A DNA stretch of 64,000 bases, taken from Lasiosphaeria ovina (Eukaryota; Ascomycota; Sordariomycetes; Sordariales; Lasiosphaeriaceae). Position 1 is the first letter of the stretch. Each line of letters starts with the position of its first letter. The notes under the pieces were generated by a model. It was not told the DNA's origin. It did not search any database and worked only from the letters and a program-made list of their open reading frames with translations. Of this stretch, positions 44,689 to 57,847 are shown in pieces. A program made the position numbers and the translations under genes. Where the stretch lies: the NCBI GenBank assembly GCA_033439765.1, contig JAULSN010000008.1, positions 2,356,001 to 2,420,000 on the forward strand, in the 5' to 3' direction.

Positions 44689-46022
44689 GGCTTCTATTGT
44701 GTTGGGGATTGGTGTTTGTGGTGGCGGTGGTGGTGGTTGTGTCGGCGGCGTGTTGCCCTTCTAGCAATCGGTTGGTGGTCAAGTGTGTTTGTTTGCTATC
44801 GTCGTCTCGAGCCCGGCGCCGAACTCGCGATGCCTGTATTATCCTTCTCGGGTGAACCAGCGAACCAGGGGCGATTGATGTAGTGTGGCACGGGATGATG
44901 TTTCGTTTTCTTTGGAGACGGTAATCGCGCCAGTGAAGCTCGTAATGATAAGTGTAGATAGGCTAGGTGTCGTCGGAGTGCTTGTGGTATGGTTATGGGT
45001 TTGAACTAGACAACGGTATCCGCACTTATTAATTCCGTCATTCGCGAAAGGACAGTTGTTTGTCCCGAAACTTTTGGTAACCCAAAGCCCCCCCACTGGG
45101 GAACGCCAGCTGGGATATCCTTATCTTATCATCAGGTACTAGCTCAAAGGGAATTGACGCTAGATGACTCATCCCTGCCAACCCACCCAGCACGTCCCAT
45201 ATTCAGGCCCCAAACCTCTGTCTGCCCTCATACGTGTCTTATATTGCTTCATAAGTTAGCTACGATCTCAGATGAAATCGAATAAAAAGTCTCGTATTTT
45301 TCTAATTATTCATCTGAGAAATTGCCGAAGTTCAAATTAAAACATCTCTATTTTGCTCTTAAATATGAATTTGAGCTTAAGGATGGCCGATGACAATGAT
45401 ATCTAATTTAACCGTTGCGTCTCAAGCACAGCTCGAAACAGGCAAAACACATTGCGAGGTAAAAAACTGGGCTCAAAGCATTATTCTTAAGGTGGCAAAA
45501 TATGACCAGTTAAAACAACAAGGTTACCTTATTTAGTTAAGGGACTGCCCTAGTAACGTGAGTGAAAATGTAAACGAAACACATGTTTTTTTTTGTATAC
45601 ATGAAATTCATCATCAGCCTCATCAAAATATTTCGATGCGGCTCACGTCCTCTAGGCGTCTTTTGTATCGCTGACTGACTATAGCTAGTCTATCCTTTCT
45701 ATGACAACAAATATAGAGAATTCCACCATCACCACGACCGGCACGGCCATTGTAGGACGAATGAAAGAATTTCATGCGCGCACGAAATCAGCTCACATAG
45801 GTGTTAAGACCAACTTGACATGAACGGAAATGCCAATTGGAAAACGCAGATGAAGACTAGTCAGTCAATGGTAAGTGGGTGCCTCGTCACGCTAAAACAA
45901 GTTGGAAACAACACACCCAATGGCTCTAAATGAACGCGCAAAACATAACCCGTGTCATTTAACCAACAAACCAAGCTGGCCATGGTTGTCTGCCGCATTA
46001 GCTGTGCGGGCGTCGCAACGAC
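44689..46022. other. AT-rich spacer
   Basis: 1.3 kb with a clear drop in GC at about 45230-45720, where TTA/TAA-rich sequence and T runs suggest old, possibly RIP-affected repeat DNA; no open frame or terminal repeat is recognisable there. The promoter of the Sec72-like gene occupies the first few hundred bases. No gene seen. Confidence 0.5.
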
Positions 46023-49000
46023 TCAATGTTCTCTGCCAACTTCCGGCCTTGTCCTGTCAAAAATTACTGGGGGGGTCCACAGGTCGTCTTCTGGCGGAAC
46101 TGGCGTAAGCAAACGAGACACCCAGAAGAGCTCGTTCTCCCAGCAGCCGGCGCTCGGAGTTTCTGGAAACGTCCCCACTTCACATCGTGGTCAGTATTTT
46201 GAATAACGCTTTGACAACTAAAAGAGAACTGAACTTACTCCTTTTTTTCAAGTACTCGACTGTAGCCTTCATGAATTTCAACTGGCCTGGCCGTAGCTGC
46301 TCCAAAATGGTCTTGTCCGGGTTATCCCAGTCGGCGTCCCAGGCATTGAGACGCTTGAAATAGCGCCAGTGTCCCAGAAACATGGCTCCGTCGTGCTGAA
46401 TTCTCTCAACGTATTCGGTTAGTGGACTGTCTATAGGCCCATATCGGGTCTCCTAAAAAGTCGTCAGCGTTACCGAAAATATATCAAGGGATAAGGCATT
46501 AAGAGGGGGTCTGGGAGTGTCAGACCTGGAGTAACCCATCGGAATTCTCTCTTGCGTACCGCAGGCGATCCGATGACGCCCAAGACACCTCGTGAATAAT
46601 TAGAAAAGTCGCCAAGTAGACCGTGAACCATGAGTCTGAACTAGATTCCGAGGCTAAGGCCTCGTATATACGCAAGAACTTCGGCGCCATTGCCTTCAAC
46701 AAGTGCCCGTGGCGGATGCAGTCAAACTGAGCGACGAGCATGCGGGGGATGGGCGTTTTGCCCCTAAGGACGACAGTGGAACTAGTCTCGGGCATTGGTA
46801 ATATTCCCAATTTTTCTTCGCCTGCGATCCAGGCTGAACCCGTTCCGTGTCCTGTAGAATCATAAACCGGAAGTCAGGTATTTTACTGCCAGAGGTAATT
46901 GGGATGGGGGGGGGAGGGGGGTGCAAGGGGCAACGCACGCATCGTAAACCATAGATGAACAGTTTGCAGCAAGAAGGCGTGCTGTGCGTTTCTTGACTGC
47001 TCGTCCTTGGCAATAATCTCGTCCTGGGGTTGATACCCGAGTTAGAACAAACGCCCATCGAGGTCGGGTTTCCGCTTTCAGGTGGACTTACCGGGTGCGA
47101 GCACAGTCTGTGAATCATGGTGAATGTCTCTTTGACAATCCAGTCCGAATCCTTGCTAACCTCGAGAAGCCCATCCAATGCATTTTCCTTGATGTACACC
47201 TCGAATTCCATTGCAGTTTGGGTTATATCGCTGAGCCAAAACGGTTGGGTGTGGTGCTTTTTCCAAACGCCGTTGTCAATATATTTCCGGTAGAGTATGT
47301 CGCCTTCATTTGGAATGAACTCTTGAAGCCTGAGCTTCATCGGCTTTTTGCAAAGACCCTGACTCATAGAGATGGTTATGTGTGACCCAGTTTGAATATC
47401 GACGTTCTTCATATCGGTGTACAGGAAGCGTTCAGTGACATGTATGCCACCGTGGCGAAATAGGTCCAATAACCGCAGCCTAAAGCGAATGCAAACAATA
47501 TCATGAATCGTTTTTTTCGAATTTCGCTTGACCGCCAGACAAGTTGAACAGGGCAAACCGATATCGTCCGGATTGGGTACACACTACTCTTATTAGCCTA
47601 CAACGAGATCGAGACAGTTGGGCTTGTCCTACTCGAATGCGTTGTTGATGACATCTAACGCAAGCACCTTGAAGGCGGGCGTCAAAGGTGTCCCTCCGCA
47701 GCTCATCTTGATATGAACGCCGCTTGTTCCCCCCACACGAGTTGTCCGCTGAGGGGTTTGCTGTGTCAGTTGCCAAACTTCCCCCCACTTGGAGTTGGGA
47801 GTCGCCAGGTCCTCCCGTATTTCTAGTGAGGTTTTGGCGGAAGTCGTCTAACGGTTTGTTGGCAGGCAAAGTCTCGTTATCATGACTAGGCCCATCTGAA
47901 AACTCCTTCTTTATTGCGGGGCTATTCTTGCCCTCCAATGTAACCCGTGATTTTGGGTGTTTAACGATACGAGCACGCTGCTTCTCAATTATCGGCTCTG
48001 GGTTGTCGGAAGACTCGGCAACGATTTTATATTTGCGGTCCTGGGGCTCAACGGTTGGAACCGATGCGAGGATACGCTCTGGGTCTGGGGTGTCAGAAAA
48101 TTCATGCTTGATCCATGGGCCCGCTTCCCGGTTCTCTGCAATTCCACCCCAAATTTGCCCTCCATGTGGTTCTGGGCCTGGGCTAGCTGTGGTCATGTTA
48201 CTGTCTGACATCGATGACGGAAAGCTTGCCCCTAAAAACGATTCGTGTTGTAACGTGTAAGGGATACTGGGGTTTATGAGTCGGTAGCTGGGATCTGGTG
48301 GTTGGAGAGCTGCGAAGTGGGGCGCCTCTATGTGAGAGTTATGACCCGCTGCCCAGTTACCGGCGGTGGCAGGTGGCCACGAGGGTTGGCTGTAGGGCTG
48401 GCTGTAGGACTCGGAAATATGGGCCCGCTGGTCCGGGAATGGACCGGCAGGGAATGGATAATTAGGGGCGCGGTGGATCGAGGACGAAGATGAAGGTGTA
48501 GTCGCAGTGTCTGGTGTCAACGAAGAGAAACTAGGCCGAATGCGATCCTGGTGATAATATACGTGTGTATGATCAGGTGTCCACGCACCGTCAGCCCGAA
48601 GATTGTCAATTGGTGAAGGCGTATGATTGGGAATACTCGGAGTCAGCGGCTCAGGTATCGGCGGTTGCGGGCGGTAGAGTTCGGTGCTTGAAGGCCATGC
48701 ATCGGGCCGGGAGACGTCTCCAATGAAACCGTACGGCAAGCCGTGCTCCACTAGCTCGACGCCGGGGGGAAAAGACACAGGGTCCGACGGGCCACAAAGA
48801 TGCCGGTCGCCACGTGCCAAGGCTTGATCAAATGCACCATGACCCGACTGCGGCCACACCTCATGACTTACATCAATCTCGGGTCTGAAGCGAGAATCTG
48901 GGCGAGAATCTGGACGCAATGCGGCAGCCTCCCCATGCAGCGACGGCACGTTGAGATGGCTGCCGTGCAGGGGGTCGCGGATCTCTTGGGCGGAATACGG

Positions 49001-49072
49001 GCTCTCCTCTTTGCGAGGCCGCTTTGCGATCGGAGCGTCTGCATCCGTCAGGAATCCCTGGCCTTGTGGCAT
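46023..49072 (-). CDS. Zn2Cys6-type transcription factor with mid-protein zinc cluster
   Basis: Six exons (minus: 47633-49072, 47092-47583, 46939-47023, 46526-46851, 46239-46452, 46023-46162) join in frame to 898 residues. Residues 1-460 are Pro/Ser/His-rich and disordered with a basic KRPRKEE cluster near the start. The zinc cluster is at Cys471, 474, 481, 492, 495 and 511 (ACVRCHQQRIR-C-VPNPDDIGLPCSTC); an intron falls between Cys474 and Cys481. The long Cys495-Cys511 loop and the following LRLLDLFRHGG, VPRMLVAQFD-like (IPRMLVAQFDCIRH) and WFTVYLATFLIIHEVSW blocks place it in a large, mostly uncharacterised filamentous-fungal regulator family. The C-terminal CWENELFWVSRLL motif is also typical. 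Nuclear DNA-binding is inferred; targets are unknown. The ATG at 49072 is preferred; an in-frame ATG at 49198 would add 42 hydrophobic residues unlike the family. Confidence 0.8.
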
Positions 49073-52000
49073 AAAAGATCGGGTCTGTGGTTGGACAACG
49101 CCAAGGCCAACCGAAAGTATCAGCAAGTCAACGGCAATAGAAGAGCACCAAAAGGGGAGATGGCTGGGGTTATTCACATATGCACGGCAGTTATCCATTG
49201 TATCTTGCCGTGCCTCTTGTGCGGGTCGACAGCGGCGATCCCGGTGCGGAACTACTCCGATTCACCAAGAACCCACGGCTGCGGCTACGATGCACCCTTC
49301 CCGCGCAGAGAGTGGCTCTAGATTTCCCGAGACAGGGAATAAACTCCGCCTCCAAGTGTGAACGAACCAAGCAGCACGAAGCAGGGTGAAGCCGGCAAGC
49401 CCCTCTCCGGGGGGTCGTCCAACAATCAGTGTGGGTAGCACGGGGTGCTGTAGAGCGCGTGTAGCCGGGAGGGCCAAATGAGGTAGAAAGCGCGAATAGA
49501 CACGGCTGCGAAGAGGGTGCAGCACTGCAGGCAGACCAGGCGCAGTGGCACAAGCCCAGGTGGGAATGGGCCGACCCGCCGGACGAGTGGCACGAACTGC
49601 TGCACTGGACTGGTCCAGTTCTCAAGAAGCGTATCCGTGCATCGGTCGCTTCCCGCCTCAATTACTCATAGCTCAGGAGGGAGTCTAGGATGAGGAAGGG
49701 CGGAGCTTGGACGGGCGACCCAGTCAGAGATGTCCCGCCAGGTTCTTGAGCCCAGAATCCGGGGTGGACATGGAGATGATGCAATCGGCGGCGGGAGCGA
49801 CTTGCGGCTTGCGAGCGCGACACAAGCCAACGCAACGCCCTTAGCAAGGATGCAATCAGCAACCGGCGACTTGAAGTCGCGCTGAAAGATGCTAGCTGGC
49901 CTGTGCTTTCTTCCTGGGCTGGAGGCGGGATATCCGTACCTATTCCGTCTACAGAGGTAATGTAGGTAGGGAGGATAGACAGCTGGCAGGCAGGCAGGCA
50001 AGCAGGCAGGCAGGCAGGTAGGCAGGCAGGCAGGCAGGCAGGCAGGGCCGCAGTGTGCTAGCCAGTCAATTGCGATTGCGGATGTCGACGGCCGGTCTCG
50101 ATTCCCGGTTACGTGTGATGACTGACCACCGTTGGGCCGAATGCCCCAAGGAGACCGGCGTGTGCTGGGCGCTTCTAATGGGAGCTGTCGTGTTCAGGCC
50201 CCAGGGAGCACAACGGCGGCGTGGCGTGGACAGAACCGGAGTTGCGCAACCCACCACCGCCTCTCGTCAGCAAGGCTAATAAGAACCCCACGCGTGCGTG
50301 GGATGAGGAACCTGGAAGGGGGCCGGGTCGCTCGCTCTCAACTCTTGTTGGAGTAGCAGGCAAGAGGAAGGTATGCACAAAACAAGGATTGCGGGCGATA
50401 AGTGTGCTTCATCGACAAGTCAGGAAGTGGTTCTGGCTTCGGATGTCGGTTGACGTTGGGGTGACATGGGAATGGAGTTCCCAGGTTCAATGTGGACTTG
50501 TGGAGGGAGTGCCTGGGGTTGGGGGAGAAAGGGAAGGGGGGGGGCGTGTCGTGGGAGGATAGGTCATCCTTGGGGACTCGAAAACTCGGCCGTCGGCACC
50601 CCTCGTTCCGCTCCAGAACTTGAATTAGATCTCCCGTTGAGGTTTAGTGGCAGCCAAACAACGCTCGAACATCCTCCATTCACCGGGGGGGTGGTGGTGG
50701 GGGGGAGCCCTATAGAGTGTATGGGAAGGCGCCAAGCACTTGACAGCTGTGAAATACACAGCAGAACCTTATTCGGCTGACCTGTTCTCGCCCTCCTCTA
50801 TTTGTATGTAGATGCACTGTGTTGAGCTATCAGATGCACTGTTGACTTGGATGTGGGTCCATTCGCTCACCGTATGGAATACCGTCTTGTAACCGTTGGT
50901 CTGTGCACTTTACACTTGGTGTACCATTATTTCGATGTCGGATTGTTATTACGAAGTACTCAAGGAACAGTACCAACACATTAACAGTCGACCGGTACAC
51001 AACAGAACAGAAAATATTGAGGAACCACCTTTGCACAAAGCAACAAACCTGTGAAGGAGATATCGCGTCCTCGCCTAACCAAGGTACCTTATTTTATCTA
51101 CAGGGGCGGACGAACAGGGCTTTTTGCAAGTGATGTCCAGAGTGGGGTGGATGTATAGACTAACAGACTTTGGTCCTGGTTGCTGCTAAAACTGTTAGCG
51201 ATCTCCTTGGACTGCATGCACGGCATTTTATTAGCTGACGTTCTGGTGAATCAGGTTGGGAGTAGAACTGAAAGCGCCTTCTCAAAAAATCTTGGGACTG
51301 GCCACATCAAACTGGATGGTGCTGTACCTTATCTTCATCCGGTGCTATCTGGTACTGTCTGATTCCAATTGAGTACAAACTAAACCCATTCGGTCCTCCG
51401 AGCAGGCTCTGGTCCGCCAAACCTGTCGAGCTCTCCACTAGTGTCGTGTAGTGTATGCGTAGTGTGGAATTTCTCGGGGCGGTCCGCACGGGGATGCGAG
51501 CTTCATCTCCTCGGCACTAGGTAACCCGGTTGGTACTCAAGATCAAATGGGAACTTGGCGGATGAACATCCTCTGGCAGCGGTGGGGGCTTTCAGGCCCC
51601 TTTCCAGGCGTCCTCGGGCTGATGAAATGATGGGTACCCGCCGTGAGGAGACCGGGCAGATCTCTCTGCCCAATCTCAAGCGTGATTGGACAATAACGCC
51701 TGAAAACCATTGCTCGGCCCTGCGTGAAAGTGGATGCAAATTCATGAAGCAGCTGCGAGTGGAATGATGGATGGGGCGTTGCCCGTTGGGCCCTGACTCC
51801 CATTCTGGGGTCCCTAGTAGACAGAGCGTCCAGTGGGTTCCACCGTTCTGGCCTCGACTTTGCTGGCGAGCTCTCGTGGAGATGTCAGCTTCCTTGAGCG
51901 TGGAAGGAGCGTCCCTTCAATTCTCCCATCGAGTAATTATCAACCGTCTACGGCCCGCCCTCCTACACCCATACCCGGACGCAGAGGGGGGGGGAAAAAG

Positions 52001-52668
52001 CCTCTCCCTTCGATAACAGTTGTGTCCTCCTCCATTGAACTATTCTTCATTGACGATCCCAAGTCTTCTGTCCGGCTCATCTCTGGCGACGCCTGTTTTG
52101 TACTTCCACTCGGTTGGGGGTCGCCAACTTGTTTCTGTTTCAACAACTCCAGAAACCTGTCCGGATCGGAACCACCGCCGCCGCCACCACGTTGCGCCAT
52201 AGTCCACGATGCCGTTTCTGCGATGCCGGACCATGAGCCGACAATAACCCTTCCGCCTCCATGTCAGAGCGCCTCATTGTTTCGTGGGAGGGAGGGAGGG
52301 ATGGAAGGATGCGGACGGGATTGCGTTGACGGTGAAGGTGCTATCGGTTCCATCTATTGGAGTGGTGCACAAAGAAAGCCCTCGTCGGCATGGTCTGCCG
52401 AAGCCAATCAGCCTCGTCTTGTCACCTCGGGCCAGAGGAATGTCTGCCGACCGCGACGAGTACTTGATCGATTTGGTCCGCTGCCTCTCCCAGTTCTCGA
52501 GAATGTTCTACCGCCAGCGTGAAGGACCCGTCCACTCTCGAAGCACCGACATTGTCTTTCATCCTGTCTCTCCAGCCCTTTCCGGGTCCCTCTACTCGGC
52601 AAAATATTCATACTTCTTGCCATATACGCAGCCTTCAACAACATATAGGACCCTAGGACATTGCCAAG
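49073..52668. other. Divergent spacer, gene-free, with simple repeats
   Basis: 3.6 kb between the regulator (minus) and the dioxygenase (plus), which start in opposite directions. It contains the (GGCA)n repeat at 49985-50046, G runs at about 50521-50545 and 50686-50706, and scattered small frames with no recognisable product. The last several hundred bases are the dioxygenase promoter. Confidence 0.5.
49985..50046 (+). repeat. (GGCA)n microsatellite, about 15 copies
   Basis: 62 bases of tetranucleotide repeat with two single-base interruptions (AAGC and GGTA variants). Confidence 0.9.
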
Positions 52669-54152
52669 ATGACGGACAACAAGAACGTCGCCCTCATCCA
52701 GGGAACACCTGTATCACTGGCCTCAAAGATCGCGTGGCTCGACTCTTATCCCATGGCCTGGACACCGAAGGCCGCTCTTGACACTGAGGAAGTACCCTCC
52801 CCCATCCAATATGTGGTTGAGATTGGCGACAAGGGAGTTGCCGAGGTTGAGGCTGGCCTCGAAGCCTACAAGAGTAAGTCATACCAAAAGCTGTTTAAAC
52901 CTTGGCTGACACCGGTTGTTATAGAGCTCGGGCTCAATCAAGACTCTGTTAATCGCGACACCTTCCCCCTTCCAACACTCGAGGCTCAGCTGGAGCAGGC
53001 CTGCCACGACATCCACCAAGGCCCAGGATTTGCCATCATCCGGGGCCTAGACCCCAACAGTTACACGGCCGAAGAAAATGTTACGATCTTCTTGGCGGTT
53101 GCAAGTCATATTGCAGACATGAGAGGAGTTCAAGATAAGCGAGGGAATATGATCAGTAATGGCAATGTCTAGCACGGATGCTCTTTTGCGTCATTTCCTG
53201 ACAGTTGTGATGTAGCCCATGTCACCGACGCAGCGACATGGACCACTCCCCATGAACTCCGACACGGAATCCACACGACAACTGGTTTGGTAAGTCCCGC
53301 AATCTTCCGTTAACCACCTTCATAGGTAGGAATCAAATTTGCTAACGAGTTCAGGCCTGGCACACGGACATGTCAGTCAACATCTTGGGCCTTCATGTGA
53401 GGGCCATGGCCGAAAGTGGCGGTGATACCTTCGTAGCATCGGCTTCGACCATCTTCAAGGAACTTGAGTCGTCGTACCCACAATCTCTCAAGGCGCTGCA
53501 ACAACCTGATTGGCCGATTCAGATGTATGTCAATCCTCCGTTGCGGTCAAGTTCGGATAGTTCTGCATCATATTTAGTCTCCACCTGAAGAGTGGCTCTG
53601 TGTATAGCTGACACTCTTTATTTCAGATCTGGATCGCCGCCACGCTATATCCTTGCACCCCTCTTGCAGGTGTTCAATGGTGCTGTTGTGATCAGCGTCG
53701 ATCCCGGCCGACTGGGACTTCATCCTGTCACTGCCGAGGCCGGGCTGGGTTCGTTCATCCCGGACCTGACATCGTCCCAGCGCAAGGCACTGTCGATTCT
53801 CTCCGAACTGGCTTCGAAACATCGTCTACGTCTCGACACAAAGCCTGGAGATATGGTCTTTATCAACAACCTTGGACTTCTCCACGCCCGCGACGCTTAT
53901 GTCGACCGCAAGACTGGACCCCGACGCCATCTTGTCCGCCTGTGGCTCTGCAATTCGAAGCTGGCTTGGGATTTGCCGGAATCGATGCGAGCTCCCTGGG
54001 ATGCTGCGTTCGGTGATATAGAGTTCCCGGGCAATATTGAGAGAAAATATCCGGCCTTTCCAGCTCGAAAATATAAACAACCAAGGTATACTGCTGGATC
54101 AGCTGCATTCATCATCGACGACGACGACGACGTGAATAGCAACAACACCTAG
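52669..54152 (+). CDS. TauD/TfdA-like Fe(II)/2-oxoglutarate dioxygenase
   Basis: Exons 52669-52873, 52925-53155, 53216-53289, 53355-53524 and 53627-54152 join in frame to 401 residues. The iron triad is visible: His173 and Asp175 in AWHTDMSVN (intron 3 lies just before it) and the distal His313 in NNLGLLHARDAY; an arginine in RRHLVRLWL should bind the 2-oxoglutarate carboxylate. The GPGFAIIRGLDP block near residue 125 is the usual N-terminal strand of the jelly roll. Fungal relatives of this clavaminate-synthase-like group oxidise sulfonates, amino-acid derivatives or specialised metabolites; the substrate here cannot be inferred. The C-terminus ends in an Asp run (DDDDD). No biosynthetic neighbour lies within 3 kb, so a cluster is not evident; a cytosolic catabolic role is as likely. 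Confidence 0.85.
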
Positions 54153-57100
54153 CCGCCAGCCGCCCTGTTTACTTCCTATACTGGCCAGTAACGGGGAGAC
54201 ATAACGGGGAGACATGGAGACAAGTACCTAGGTTTGTTTCCTTGGCTAGCTCATCAAGTGGTCCGTGCGCGAATGTTTCTCTCGTAAGTTCTCATGATAT
54301 GACGATATGATCTCTAGCTCCCACCCCTTTCATTGTTATGGCCTCGGCCATTGTTGGCCGGCATCACTGGAACCTGTAGTTTCTTCACGACACAGACTTG
54401 AGGTTCTGGCGACGACGCAGATTGTCAGTTTGGGGTCGACATTATTCATGCGCAAATGGGTGTATAAGCCATTTGATTCATGTCGAGCTTTTCTATGCTG
54501 CCTTTATTTGTTCCGAATTGTCACTGCAACTTTCCTGTGTGCCTGGGACGTACCAGATTGCAAAACTCCCCTGGTACTCAAGAGCCAATTCTGTTGAGTT
54601 AGTTTGAAATTCCTACAGGCCTGTGGCTCTGCGCGGAGAATGGCTCGAAAGAGTTCACTTTTGTCATTTTTAGCTCGGCTCTCAGTTATCAGAAATCCCT
54701 GCTCTTGCTCCACAAGTGTTTCTTGTTGGATATTACTTCCATGTCACGTTTCTGAGATAATTAATATATTTCCACTTCCAGCACCCTCTCCCATCCCATG
54801 CGGGATTATTTCGCTACACTCGTGTCCCAGCTACTGACGATCTTGAGTTAGGGTTTTGCCAATAACCACATGAGACATGATGGCAGAGAGGAGATTGGCC
54901 CCCAACCCAAAGGATCTGAGTAGCCACCTGCGCGCCACGGCCTGCGGTATTTCCTTTTCTGCAGAACGAGACCGGAGACGACTTTGACAGATGGTGTCCC
55001 GCATCCGTCACCCATTCGGAATTTCTCTCTGGTGGTCTGCATGCATTGAAATAGTGGAAGACCGTCTGCCTAGTTGCCTTGCTGCATCATATCAGATAAC
55101 AAGACAATTGCGAGCTGCTGTGGCTAGTCTCACTTTCGGCCAGTAGCACTCGGGGATTTGAAACAACCCCCCCACGGCCTTGAGGAATACCCCCTGAACA
55201 GGCTGTAATTCAAGAATTGCAGTGCCTATTTCCAAGTTTTCTGGGTTCAGAGGCTAATTCCGGCACGATTTCTTCCAGGTCGATGACCAAGCTTATCTTG
55301 ACGTGCTGGAAGCTGCGGCTGTTGAAAGTCTAGGGGGACGATCAGCTGATGTGTCCGACTTCCAAGCCAAAGTGTGAGGGCATATCGCGCCAACCGCGTC
55401 AGGGAAGCCGCTGGCACCGAACAAGGCTGGGGGGTATTGATTTTCGAGCGGATTCCACATGTCATCGGATCAGCTGCTAGCCTCGCGATTCGTCATTGAA
55501 AGGGGGCCCAAAACGTCTTTTATCGGCGCCCTAGCCCTGTGACACTCTGCTGAGCTGGAGAAGACCACATCAAGACCACCCCATGCTGAAAGTAAACGAA
55601 TTAGGTGTGGCATACTATGCTGTGACCCCGTGGGGTTGGTAGCAATGAAGTGCCTCCCACGTCTCTGACATCCTCATCAAAGCAAGCAAGGCATGGCGCC
55701 GGCCAATCTTTGTCAAGGGCTGCTTGGACTAATGCACGATGAAGCTCAAACGCTGCTGTGTTTACAAAAGCTCCGGCAGGCTTTAATCAGATGTCGACAT
55801 CGATGGTTGCCGCGCCGCCTTACTCAGATGCAATGGAACGCTTACGCATAATCTCGACTTGGGGTAGTCCAATCTATGACTCTGCGTGAAGCATGAACCT
55901 GTTACGGCAGTTCATATTCGATTTTTAGTGGTGTGATTGACGGGTCACACCCAGGCAAGGCCAGCCTCGTCGGCGGTGAATCGGAGGTTCATCTCGTCGA
56001 TGGCACCAGACACTGGCAATTCTGTCACCTCGAAAGCACGCATCCTGTTTCAACAGCGATAGGATAGGCCCGCGATATTGGGCTCCAGTCAGTCTCGCAC
56101 GCGCTCTCATTCCCGCTGAGGGGGGTTTTTTTCTTTCTTTTCGATGCCTTGTTTCTTCTCTCTCTATCCCCGCCCGGCTTTTCCGGAGCAATCAAACCAG
56201 CCACCCAAGAAGCTCAAAGAGACACAACCTCCCTGGGTTTCTCTTGGTCATCAGCAAAGCCATCACAAGAATCTGGAAAAGATATTATTAGGAAGGGAAA
56301 GTACTACTACCCCCACACTGCCCGACCTAAGACTTCTCTCCATGATCCCATGTCCCGCGGCCGGCTCGGCCAGTCCGCGGCTGCAGCTACCCGCCCATCA
56401 TCTCTCCACATCAGTGCTACGGTCTCACGGGAGAGGTTAGGCTCCCGGATTATGAGAGTTAATTTCGGACGTCATACTCCTCGACGCCTGTCTCGGCTTC
56501 ACTTGGACTAGTACGTAGACACGCTGAGCCTGTCGGTGTCTGCACCTCTCTACGAGAGGTATTTCTATCTAGCTCAAGCCCCAAGCAGAGGCAGACCGAG
56601 CGACCAATCATAGCCAATACTCCTCTCGATGTGGGGTGGCGGAGGTGCCAGATTTGACATGACAGCTGATCTTATGGTTCCAGGGAAAATAGGACTAGGG
56701 GGGTCTCACAACAGAGGTAGTGAAACCCGAGAAAAAGCAAAGCAAGGTACGGAAGTGAAATTCGCGGATGTAGTGCGAGACTTGTTTCTGAAAAAGAGGG
56801 AAAAAAAAGAAAAACCAACATATGAAGCCAAAGCGGGAGGGTAGGGTCTGTGCTTTTTTGTGCTGAGGAACCAAGAGCCGATGATGGGCGAGGTGGGTTT
56901 CCAAAGTTCTGTCCCACAGTTCCATGCGGGTTCAAGAGGGCATCCGGTATCAAACAAAGCGGGGATCAGGCGGCAAACGGACAATATCGTGAAGTCAACC
57001 TTGGTCAACCAACATTAACACATGTCAATTGCTCATCCGTCTTACCTTCTTGCTCCAGAGTGGCGAAAGGAGAGCTGAGGGTGCTTTTTTCTTTTTCTTT

Positions 57101-57847
57101 TCTTTCTTTTTTTTCTCTTGGCACGAACACGTTTGCAGTTGCCGAGGATTGGACGCGTCGAGATCATTCACATGCAGGGCGGCATGCTTTGCAACCGATG
57201 AGTGGTTCTGACCGGGACGGAAAAACGACAACAAACGAGAGATAAACACCTTACGTATTTCCAGCTCGCCTCTGACCCAGCGGTGTGTATTGCGTCTCCG
57301 GGACCGAGCCTAGCCGCCGCTAGGGCGCTTGGCACCTCAAGTTTGCTTCTCTCGTTTGCAGCTCCCAAGATCCGACCGACAGATCCACATTCACAACTGC
57401 AAAAGAAGCTGATGCTCCGATGCCCACCAACCAGAACCTAACTGGGGAGTGATAGCCGATGCAGGCTTTTTCCGAAAGGAGGGAGGTGCATGAGATTCCT
57501 GGTGGCTAGCCCACACTTTGGCACACACAGTGTGCAACCAATCTCGAAAGGACCTCGTGGATCCTAAACGCAAAAAGACAAGAGTGGAAATTTCCATTAC
57601 CCGCTCGAGTCTCGTCAATACCAAGCTTGTCTAGCGTTATGTACGGAGTACCTACCTACCCTAATTACCTAGACGCCGACACAGTGACACATTGTCTCAA
57701 TGTCTGAGGTAACGTGCCAAAACATACAGACACACCGCACACACAAACCACACACATACATAGTACATTGTCTCGCAGTACACTCCAAGGCGACCCGCCC
57801 GTCAAGGAAACATGGCTTCCCGGTCACCTTTGGCCTCGTTGGATGTA
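54153..57847. other. Gene-free spacer between convergent genes
   Basis: 3.7 kb. AT-rich at about 54300-54780, then mixed composition. ACCTACCTACC-type motifs recur at 57649-57672, as in other spacers here, and a CA-rich run lies at about 57725-57760. The many small frames (for example 56144-56511, 57025-57441) carry no motifs. I support no gene. Confidence 0.5.

Noticed and set aside
49073..49198. Upstream ATG at 49198 as the start of the Zn2Cys6 regulator
   Set aside because: It would add a 42-residue hydrophobic extension unlike the family; the ATG at 49072 opens directly into the basic, disordered N-terminus.
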